From: Streptomyces pactum
GTDB lineage: Bacteria > Actinomycetota > Actinomycetes > Streptomycetales > Streptomycetaceae
Direction: 5' to 3'
NCBI RefSeq assembly: GCF_016031615.1
Contig: NZ_JACYXC010000001.1
Span: 5,704,001-5,768,000 of the forward strand
Length of the DNA stretch: 64,000 bases
The notes under the pieces are model-generated. The model saw only the letters and a list, made by a program, of their open reading frames with translations. It was not told the origin of the DNA and ran no database searches. Positions 58,109 to 64,000 of the stretch are shown piece by piece (position 1 is the first letter of the stretch; the number at the start of each line of letters is the position of its first letter). A program made the translations under genes and the position numbers.

Positions 58109-58541
58109 TTGGCGCCCCCTCGTCTTGGGTAAAAGGGTCGGCGGCACGGGGGTGTGCCCTTGGGGGCCCCGGCCGCGGCCGGGGTGACGGCGATCACATG
58201 GGCGTCCCCGTCCGGAGCCAGGCGACACGAGTGGTGGCGCGCCTGTGGATCAGGGCGTGATCGCGGGGTGTGTGACTCGTCCTCCCCACGGCGGATGCCC
58301 GGGAAACATCGACCCCGCGGGAAAACGAGTGAATTCTCCGGGGACGCCTGTCCGTTCCCCGGCGGTCCATCCGTGGGCAACCGGTGGGCCACCGTCCCGC
58401 CGGCCACCGCCCCCACAGGCCTCTTACCCCCGGTTTACCGGCCTTGGAGGCAGGATGGAGGCGCTCATCGAACGCCTGGCGCGCCGACGGGGCCGCTCCG
58501 CCGCGCCCACCCCGAGGTGCCCACGAAGGAAGGACAGCGAC
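58109..58541. other. Divergent promoter region of cutR, about 430 bp
   Basis: No gene is supported. It holds a CGATCACATGGGCG sequence (58191-58204) that recurs after cutS, and CCACGAAGGAAGGAC just before cutR, which supplies the ribosome binding site. Confidence 0.45.
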
Positions 58542-59195
58542 GTGCGTGTACTCGTCGTCGAGGACGAGCAGCTGCTCGCCGATGCGGTGGCCACCGGTCT
58601 GCGCCGGGAGGCCATGGCCGTGGACGTCGTGTACGACGGGGCCGCCGCCCTGGAGCGGATCGCGGTGAACGACTACGACGTCGTGGTCCTCGACCGCGAC
58701 CTGCCCCTGGTCCACGGGGACGACGTGTGCCGCAAGGTCGTGGAGCTGGGCATGCCGACCCGGGTGCTGATGCTCACCGCCTCCGGTGACGTCAGCGACC
58801 GGGTCGCCGGGCTGGAGATCGGCGCGGACGACTACCTGCCGAAGCCGTTCGCCTTCAGCGAGCTGATCGCCCGGGTGCGGGCGCTGGGCCGGCGCACCAC
58901 GGTGGCGCTGCCGCCGGTGCTGGAGCGCGCCGGGATCAAGCTGGACCCGAACCGCCGCGAGGTCTTCCGGGACGGCCGGGAGATCCAGCTCGCACCGAAG
59001 GAGTTCGCGGTGCTGGAGGTGCTCATGCGCAGCGAGGGGGCGGTGGTCTCGGCCGAGCAGCTGCTGGAGAAGGCGTGGGACGAGAACACCGACCCGTTCA
59101 CCAACGTGGTGCGGGTCACGGTGATGACGCTCCGCCGCAAGCTCGGCGAGCCGCCGGTGATCGTCACCGTGCCCGGCTCCGGATACCGGATCTGA
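58542..59195 (+). CDS. cutR: Response regulator CutR (OmpR family)
   Basis: A 217-residue regulator. The receiver domain has acidic pocket VVEDEQ, phosphoacceptor Asp51 (VVLDRDLPL), Thr79 (LMLTASGD) and Lys101 (YLPKPF). The C-terminal winged helix has EFAVLEVLMRSEGAVVS and NVVRVTVMTLRRKLGEPP. CutRS in Streptomyces affects antibiotic production and secretion stress. GTG start with GGAAGGAC upstream. cutS begins 3 bp after the stop, so the two are one operon. Confidence 0.93.
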   Translation: MRVLVVEDEQLLADAVATGLRREAMAVDVVYDGAAALERIAVNDYDVVVLDRDLPLVHGDDVCRKVVELGMPTRVLMLTASGDVSDRVAGLEIGADDYLPKPFAFSELIARVRALGRRTTVALPPVLERAGIKLDPNRREVFRDGREIQLAPKEFAVLEVLMRSEGAVVSAEQLLEKAWDENTDPFTNVVRVTVMTLRRKLGEPPVIVTVPGSGYRI

Positions 59196-59198
59196 CCG

Positions 59199-60437
59199 AT
59201 GGCCGCCATCCCCCCACCGCCCGCCGCGCCGCCCAGGCCCAGCTGGGAGCCGCACCGCCACCACCAGCGCCGTGACCTGCTGCTGCGGCCGACCATCCGG
59301 ATACGGCTGACCCTGCTGTACGGCGGGATGTTCCTGATCGCCGGCGTGGTGCTGCTGACGATCATCTACCTGCTGGCGGCCGACGCCCTGAACGACGGGA
59401 GCCGCTTCCCCTTCCGCATCCTCGAACTGCGGTACGAGATCACCGACGACGCCTGCCAGCTGCCCACCAGCGGCAACAACGCCTCCTTCAACCAGGCGGT
59501 GGCCGACTGCATGGAACACCAGCGCGAGGTGGCGCTCAACGGCCTGCTGCGCCGCTCCCTGCTCGCCCTGATGGGCCTGTCGGTGATCGCCTTCGCGTTC
59601 GGTTACGCGATGGCCGGCCGGGTGCTCTCACCGCTGGGCCGGATCACCCGCACCGCTCGCCAGGTGGCCGGTTCCGATCTGTCCCGGCGGATCGAGCTGG
59701 ACGGTCCGGACGACGAGCTGAAGGAGCTGGCCGACACCTTCGACGAGATGCTGGAGCGGCTGGACCGGGCGTTCACCGCGCAGCAGCGGTTCGTCGCCAA
59801 CGCCTCGCACGAGCTGCGCACCCCGCTGGCGATCAACCGGACGCTGCTGGAGGTGCAGCTCTCCGACCCGGCCGCCCCGCCGGAGCTGGTGCAGCTGGGG
59901 AAGACGTTGCTGGCGACCAACGAGCGCAGCGAGCAGCTGGTGGAGGGTCTGCTGCTGCTGGCCCGCAGCGACAACGAGATCGTGGACCGCAAGCCGGTGG
60001 ACCTGGCCGAGGTGGCCACCAGGGCGGTGGACCAGGTGCGCACCGAGGCGCAGGCCAAGGGGGTGGAGTTCCGCGGCTCCCGGCGGGCGGTGGTGGTGCA
60101 GGGCAACGGCGTGCTGCTGGAGCGCATCGCGCTCAACCTGGTGCAGAACGCCGTCCGCTACAACGCCCCGGACGGCTGGGTGGAGGTCACCACCGAGGCC
60201 CGGGACGGCCAGGCGGAGCTGGTGGTGACGAACACCGGGCCGGTGGTTCCGGCGTACGAGCTGGACAACATCTTCGAGCCGTTCCGGCGGCTGCGGACCG
60301 CCCGCACCGGCAGTGACAAGGGTGTCGGTCTGGGGCTGTCCATCGCCCGCTCGGTGGCGCGGGCGCACGGCGGCCGGATCACCGCACAGCCGCGCGAGGG
60401 TGGCGGTCTGGTCATGCGGGTGGTCCTGCCGGTGTGA
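59199..60437 (+). CDS. cutS: Sensor histidine kinase CutS
   Basis: A 412-residue membrane kinase. A Pro-rich N-terminal 30 residues is followed by TM1 (about 35-62), an extracytoplasmic loop (about 63-118) with two cysteines (Cys86 in DDACQL, Cys104 in VADCMEH), TM2 (about 119-142), HAMP, the dimerisation helix with phosphoacceptor His204 (NASHELRTPLA), and the ATPase domain (LVQNAVRYN, DNIFEPFRRL, GVGLGLSIARSV). The two cysteines could form a disulfide sensing oxidative folding outside the membrane. It follows cutR by 3 bp. Confidence 0.93.
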   Translation: MAAIPPPPAAPPRPSWEPHRHHQRRDLLLRPTIRIRLTLLYGGMFLIAGVVLLTIIYLLAADALNDGSRFPFRILELRYEITDDACQLPTSGNNASFNQAVADCMEHQREVALNGLLRRSLLALMGLSVIAFAFGYAMAGRVLSPLGRITRTARQVAGSDLSRRIELDGPDDELKELADTFDEMLERLDRAFTAQQRFVANASHELRTPLAINRTLLEVQLSDPAAPPELVQLGKTLLATNERSEQLVEGLLLLARSDNEIVDRKPVDLAEVATRAVDQVRTEAQAKGVEFRGSRRAVVVQGNGVLLERIALNLVQNAVRYNAPDGWVEVTTEARDGQAELVVTNTGPVVPAYELDNIFEPFRRLRTARTGSDKGVGLGLSIARSVARAHGGRITAQPREGGGLVMRVVLPV

Positions 60438-60522
60438 GGTGGGACCATGGAAGACGCACCACCAACCGGCCAGATGTTCGCTTGGAGCCGAATTCCGGGG
60501 CCCGGTTCCGGCCTCGGGGCTG

Positions 60523-60536
60523 TGTGATCGATCACA
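60523..60536. promoter_or_regulatory. Perfect palindrome TGTGATCGATCACA
   Basis: A 14-bp perfect dyad matching the GTG-N6-CAC form of Crp-type sites, upstream of the DUF4193 gene by about 310 bp. The usual TGTGA-N6-TCACA spacing is two bases shorter here. Confidence 0.35.
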
Positions 60537-60582
60537 TGGGCGAATTTCCGGCCATCTACGGAAAGTGATCGGCGAGCCTGCT

Positions 60583-60608
60583 GGAAAGCCCGGAATTTCC
60601 GGGTTTCC
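60583..60608 (+). terminator. Hairpin downstream of cutRS
   Basis: GGAAA(G)CCCGGAA pairs with TTCCGGGTTTCC around a 1-nt centre, with one bulged G in a 12-bp stem. It lies about 145 bp after cutS. No T tract follows. Confidence 0.5.
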
Positions 60609-60843
60609 GGGGGTGCTGATCACGGGAAGTACACGTCGGGGCTCATGTGTCGACCGGGGCCGCGACGGTGTACGGTCCCCTTCGCCACCCGAGCCGATCG
60701 CCACTTAGGGGACCGGTTGGGTGTCGATTGAGTAACAGACCTTGATGTGAGGCAAAATCTCCGCCTCGGGTCGGGCACAAGTCCGGCCTCTCACGCGTTA
60801 CGTGCGCTGGAGACACCGCAGACACCCAGAGGGGGAGAGCGAC

Positions 60844-61143
60844 ATGGCAACGGATTACGACACCCCACGCAAGACCGACGACGACGTCAACGAGGACAGC
60901 ATCGAGGAGCTGAAGGCCCGGCGGAACGACAAGTCCGCGTCCACCGTCGATGTGGACGAGTTCGAGCAGGCCGAGGGGCTGGAGCTGCCCGGTGCGGACC
61001 TCTCCAACGAGGAGCTGTCCGTCCGTGTGCTGCCGCGCCAGCAGGACGAGTTCACCTGCATGAGCTGCTTCCTGGTGCACCACCGCAGCCAGCTCGCCGA
61101 GGAGAAGAACGGCCAGCCGATCTGCCGTGACTGCGCGGCCTGA
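60844..61143 (+). CDS. DUF4193 family small zinc-ribbon protein
   Basis: A 99-residue protein. The first 60 residues are acidic and disordered (TDDDVNEDSIEELKARRND); the C-terminal 40 hold FTCMSCFLVHHRSQLAEE and PICRDCAA, a Cys4 zinc ribbon similar to DksA-like zinc fingers. GGGGGAGAGCGAC precedes the ATG. The family is conserved in actinobacteria beside cutRS and dut and has no established function. Confidence 0.92.
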   Translation: MATDYDTPRKTDDDVNEDSIEELKARRNDKSASTVDVDEFEQAEGLELPGADLSNEELSVRVLPRQQDEFTCMSCFLVHHRSQLAEEKNGQPICRDCAA

Positions 61144-61158
61144 GGGCGTGGGACCGGC

Positions 61159-61686
61159 GTGAGCGCGCGGCAGGGCGACGCGAGCGTCGAGCGGGGCCGG
61201 CGGGCCTCGCTCGCGAGCGCCGTCGCCCTCGGGGCCCGCAGTGGCGGACGAGGCGCACCGACGCGGCTGACCACCGTCGTCGCGCGCGTCGCCGCCGCCC
61301 AGCCCCCGCGCATCCCGGTCCGCGGCCCGGCCGCACCCCGCGAGCGGCTCACCGGGCCCGGCCCGGAGACGCTCGCGGACGAACCGGTGGCCGGTGCCCC
61401 GCGCGGCACCTCCACCCTGGTCGCGGGCGTCCGCGCCGCCGTACCGACGGCAGCGCCCGCGATACCCGCCGAGCCGGCGGACGGCACCGCCGGCCCGGTC
61501 CGGACGGAGCCGCCGTCCGCCGCCGGGCTTCATCCGCTCTTCCCCGCCACACCCTTCCCGGGCGTGGTCGTCCCCCGCGTACGCGAACCCGGCGCGCCGC
61601 ACGCCGGCGCCCGCCCGGCCCCCGGGGCCCGGCAGCCGCACCGCGCCGGGCGTGCGCCTGCCACCCACCACGCCGCCGGGGTCTGA
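61159..61686 (+). pseudogene. Eroded copy of a conserved actinobacterial gene next to DUF4193
   Basis: The first 60 residues (MSARQGDASVERGRRASLAS, then VALGARSGGRGAPTRLTTVV, then ARVAAAQPPRIPVRG) match the start of a conserved family that follows DUF4193 in Streptomyces. The middle is blurred (ETLADEPVAGAPRGTSTL) and from residue about 110 the conserved helix-rich body, in which I recall IAEL-EVYG and MKRELRQQI segments, is missing and replaced by Pro/Ala/Arg noise. No other frame restores it. GTG start lies 15 bp after DUF4193. It may still be translated, but the domain is gone. Confidence 0.6.
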
Positions 61687-62002
61687 GGCGGCCCCCGGCG
61701 CCGGCGTCCACGTCCGTGTTCACCGGGCGCTCATGGCCCGGCAACCGGCCGTCCGCAGCCTGGGCCCGGCCGTATCCTGCGCCGCCCCGGCCCGGCCCGC
61801 CCCCTCGCTCACCTGCCCACGGCCCGTCCTTGCTCCACGGCCCGCCCGCAGGTGCTTGCTCCGGCGCACGTCACGCGCCCCCGCGGCCCCGGCCCTCGCG
61901 TCACCCGTACCCCGGCGCCGCCGGACCGGCCGTCCCGTCCCGGCGTGCGGCACCCGGCGCCCCTTCCAACCGTCGGCACCGGCCGCGAACCGGTGCCGCG
62001 TC
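61687..62002. other. Spacer with possible remnant sequence, 316 bp
   Basis: There is no supported gene. Given the eroded gene to the left, this may be decayed sequence, but I cannot identify any residual family match. Confidence 0.4.
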
Positions 62003-62452
62003 TCAGCCGCCGGTACGGACCGACTCCAGCGCCGCCGCCAGCCGCCGCGGGTCCCGGGTGGAGACGTAGACGTACGGCGTGGGGTCGGCCGGATCGGTCA
62101 CCTCGATCCGCAGCGCGGTGGGGATGTAGCTGCGCAGCAGCATGAAGGCGCGCGGATCGGCCTTGTAGGTGCGCCAGGCGGTCGCCTCCTCGGCGTCCAG
62201 CACCTCGGCGTCGCCCAGGGCCGCCACCGGGATGCGCGCGTCCCCGGCGACCAGCGAGTCCGCGACCACACGCACCCGCGCCGACCCGTAGGCGCTGATC
62301 GTCACCGCGGCCAGCGCGGTGCCGCCGACCAGACCGCCCAGCATCGGCAGCGGACCGACCGGCAGCAGGATCACCCCGGCCGCCAGCCCCACCAGGACGG
62401 CGATGAACCACCAGGAACGGGGCGCGGTCAGGCGTTCTTCGTAAGGCTGCAT
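62003..62452 (-). CDS. DUF3093 family membrane protein
   Basis: A 149-residue protein with two adjacent membrane helices at the N-terminus (SWWFIAVLVGLAAGVILL and PMLGGLVGGTALAAVTI) and a cytoplasmic domain with ARIPVAALGDAEVLDAEEAT, ALRIEVTDPADPTPYVYVST and RDPRRLAAAL. This conserved actinobacterial family has no known role and sits beside dut here and in relatives. ATG start. It is divergent from the thioesterase gene with 58 bp between starts. Confidence 0.92.
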   Translation of the reverse strand: MQPYEERLTAPRSWWFIAVLVGLAAGVILLPVGPLPMLGGLVGGTALAAVTISAYGSARVRVVADSLVAGDARIPVAALGDAEVLDAEEATAWRTYKADPRAFMLLRSYIPTALRIEVTDPADPTPYVYVSTRDPRRLAAALESVRTGG

Positions 62453-62510
62453 GAGCCCAGCTTGGCACGGGGCGCGCCGGCCACCTGCCGCGCGGGTAAG
62501 GTTCGGCGCT

Positions 62511-63095
62511 GTGAGTGGAAGAACGACTGCGCTGACCCCGCCGGAGGACGCCGTGCCCCCGGTGCGGCACCCCGACGCGCCCGCCCCCGGAGAGCCGCTG
62601 GGCTCGCACTACGACCAGTGCTTCGGCTGTGGCGAGGAGCAGCCGCACGGGCTGCGGCTGGCGGCGACGGCCGGTGAGGGGGTGAGCGTGACCGCCACCT
62701 TCACCGTGCGGCCCGCGCACCAGGGCGCCCCGGGGCTCGCGCACGGCGGTGTGCTGGCCACGGCGCTGGACGAGACGCTCGGGGCCCTGCAGTGGCTGCT
62801 GCGGGTGATCGCGGTGACCGGACGGCTGGAGACCGACTTCGTCCGTCCCGTCCCGGTCGGCACCGAGCTGCACCTGGAGGCCAGGGTCACCGGAGTCCAC
62901 GGACGCAAGATCTACTCCACCGCGACCGGCCGGATCGGCGGCCCGGACGGGCCGGTGGCGGTCCGCGCCGACGCCCTGTTCATCGAGGTGGCCATCGACC
63001 ACTTCATCGACAACGGCCGGCCCGAGGAGATCAACGCGGCGCTCGCCGACCCCGACCAGGTCAGGGTCGCCCGCGCCTTCGAGGTGAACCCGTGA
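62511..63095 (+). CDS. PaaI-type hotdog-fold thioesterase
   Basis: A 194-residue protein. The central 120 residues form a single hotdog domain: QCFGCGEEQPHGLRL at its start (a Cys-containing N-terminal strand typical of this subgroup), HGGVLATALDETLGAL with the active-site Asp/Glu, and VRPVPVGTELHLEARV. It hydrolyses an acyl-CoA of unknown identity. GTG start. The ending DPDQVRVARAF gives an extra helix. dut begins 52 bp downstream. Confidence 0.9.
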   Translation: MSGRTTALTPPEDAVPPVRHPDAPAPGEPLGSHYDQCFGCGEEQPHGLRLAATAGEGVSVTATFTVRPAHQGAPGLAHGGVLATALDETLGALQWLLRVIAVTGRLETDFVRPVPVGTELHLEARVTGVHGRKIYSTATGRIGGPDGPVAVRADALFIEVAIDHFIDNGRPEEINAALADPDQVRVARAFEVNP

Positions 63096-63147
63096 CCGGC
63101 GCCGGCGCGCACCGCGCCGGGCCCGCCGCTGCCCGCAGGAGGATGGT

Positions 63148-63663
63148 GTGACCCGCCCGCCCGTCGACGTGCTCATCCGCCGGATCGACCCGGACGTCCC
63201 GCTCCCCGCCTACGGGCACCCCGGCGACGCCGGGGCCGACCTGGTCACCACCGAGGCGGCCGAGCTCGGCCCCGGGGAGCGCGCGGTGCTGCCGACCGGG
63301 GTCTCCATCGCGCTGCCCGACGGGTACGCCGCCTTCGTCCATCCGCGGTCCGGACTGGCGGCCCGTTGCGGTGTGGCGCTGGTGAATGCCCCAGGGACGG
63401 TCGATGCCGGGTACCGTGGAGAGATCAAGGTGATCGTGGTCAATCTGGACCCGCGCGAGAGCGTGCGGTTCGATCGTTTCGACCGGATCGCCCAACTGGT
63501 CGTCCAGCAAGTCGAGAAGGTGCGCTTCCACGAGGTCGCGGAGCTTCCCGGTTCGGCTCGGGCCGGAGGGGGCTTCGGGTCCACCGGTGGGCATGCAGCG
63601 GTGGGCGGCTCGACGGGTGGGAATGGATACGCTTCGGTCGGTTCCGACCGGGAAGGACTGTGA
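63148..63663 (+). CDS. dut: dUTP diphosphatase
   Basis: Hydrolyses dUTP to dUMP, keeping uracil out of DNA. The 171-residue protein has motif 1 DAGADLVTTE, motif 2 HPRSGLAARCGV, motif 3 NAPGTVDAGYRGEI with the catalytic Asp, motif 4 RIAQLVVQQ, and motif 5 GGFGSTGG. It is trimeric by family. The C-terminal 25 residues after motif 5 are Gly-rich and atypical. GTG start. The DUF3710 gene begins 1 bp after its stop codon, so the two are one transcript. Confidence 0.95.
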   Translation: MTRPPVDVLIRRIDPDVPLPAYGHPGDAGADLVTTEAAELGPGERAVLPTGVSIALPDGYAAFVHPRSGLAARCGVALVNAPGTVDAGYRGEIKVIVVNLDPRESVRFDRFDRIAQLVVQQVEKVRFHEVAELPGSARAGGGFGSTGGHAAVGGSTGGNGYASVGSDREGL

Positions 63664-63664
63664 C

Positions 63665-64000
63665 GTGTTCGGACGTCGCCGCAAGCGCAGCAAGGAAGAC
63701 GTCGAGGAGTTCGACGCCACCGCCGAGGAGTCGGCCCGGGCGGAGGACGCCGCCGACGACGAGGCACCGGACGAGGACGTCCCGGCGAGCAGGGTCGCCC
63801 TGCCGCCGGCGCCCCGCCCGGACGGTCCGTGGGACATCTCCGAGGTACGCGAGCCCGGCGAGGGCCGGGTCGACCTCGGCGGGCTCTTCGTCCCGGGCGT
63901 GCAGGGCATGGAGCTGCGGGTCGAGGTCGCCGGGGACGCGATCGTCGCCGCGACCGTGGTGCTGAGCGACAGCGCCGTGCAGCTCCAGGCGTTCGCCGCC
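63665..64000 (+). CDS. DUF3710 family protein (3' end cut by window edge)
   Basis: The frame from the GTG at 63665 is open to the window end with 112 codons; the family is usually about 240-260 residues, so roughly half is missing. It has a basic start (MFGRRRKRSKEDVEEFD), an acidic disordered segment (about 15-45), then the DUF3710 core starting RPDGPWDISEVREPGEGRVD and LGGLFVPGVQGMELRVEV. The actinobacterial family is unknown in function and regularly follows dut. Confidence 0.88.
   Translation, partial: MFGRRRKRSKEDVEEFDATAEESARAEDAADDEAPDEDVPASRVALPPAPRPDGPWDISEVREPGEGRVDLGGLFVPGVQGMELRVEVAGDAIVAATVVLSDSAVQLQAFAA

Larger units (their letters stand above)
60438..60843. other. Spacer between cutS and the DUF4193 gene, about 405 bp
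   Basis: No gene is seen. It contains a perfect TGTGATCGATCACA palindrome (60523-60536), a hairpin at 60583-60608 that may terminate the cutRS transcript, and an AT-richer promoter area before DUF4193. Confidence 0.45.

Overview
The window is chromosomal DNA from a high-GC actinobacterium, almost certainly a Streptomyces. Third codon positions are nearly all G or C, many starts are GTG, and two sporulation-lineage genes (whiH-like and sepH) are present. The gene order lexA, nrdRJ, rnhB, recQ, whiH, hrdB, trypsin-like protease, parE, citrate synthase pair, parC, M16 pair, M23, ptsH, pat, sepH, hemH, suhB, cutRS, DUF4193, dut follows the conserved chromosomal core that I recall from Streptomyces coelicolor (about SCO5803-SCO5869). 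The window is therefore mostly housekeeping DNA with small lineage-specific insertions and losses. There are no rRNA or tRNA genes, insertion sequences, prophage genes or CRISPR arrays.

Layout. (1) 1-4.8 kb: truncated lexA with its SOS box, and the nrdRJ operon behind two NrdR-type boxes. (2) 4.9-14.3 kb: accessory cargo, comprising an unknown protein, an arylamine N-acetyltransferase, a YdbC-like protein, a TetR/ABC-F resistance pair with a near-palindromic operator, a histidine phosphatase, an ADP-ribosylglycohydrolase, and a DHA2 efflux pump with a divergent TetR around a perfect 20-bp palindrome. (3) 14.3-28.4 kb: rnhB, two conserved unknowns, a RecQ helicase ending in a phosphoribosyltransferase-like motif, DUF4192, a Nudix protein with a winged-helix-like tail, whiH, hrdB with a SigR-like promoter, a secreted protease, DUF7455 and parE. 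(4) 28.9-36.7 kb: a DUF485 gene followed by what looks like a 27-codon scar of its acetate symporter partner, an iron-box-controlled sucrase/ferredoxin-like protein, two divergent citrate synthase homologues (one carrying an N-terminal DNA-binding domain) over a palindromic intergenic region, and parC. (5) 36.9-48.7 kb: an M16 peptidase pair, an M23 cell-wall hydrolase behind a c-di-AMP riboswitch, ptsH with a DasR site, a GNAT/NDP-forming acyl-CoA synthetase fusion, DUF5998, a phosphodiesterase, thymidine kinase and a VOC protein. (6) 48.9-64 kb: sulfurtransferase, sepH, a membrane protein with a disrupted C-terminus, a sugar-lactone-oxidase-like flavoprotein, an MFS transporter, ferrochelatase, inositol monophosphatase, the cutRS two-component system, small zinc-ribbon proteins, an eroded conserved gene, DUF3093, a thioesterase, dut and a truncated DUF3710 gene.

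How the genes work together. Nucleotide and DNA metabolism is prominent (class II RNR, thymidine kinase, dUTPase, RNase HII, RecQ, topoisomerase IV split into parE and parC, LexA). A second theme is development and the cell envelope (WhiH, HrdB, SepH, M23 hydrolase under c-di-AMP, CutRS). A third is carbon-flux sensing (HPr/DasR, citrate synthases, Pat). The most distinctive points are the HTH-fused citrate synthase facing a homologue whose catalytic Asp is Glu, with palindromes between them; the apparent actP deletion scar; the RecQ-PRTase fusion; and a TTA codon at the start of the TetR gene controlling the ABC-F determinant.
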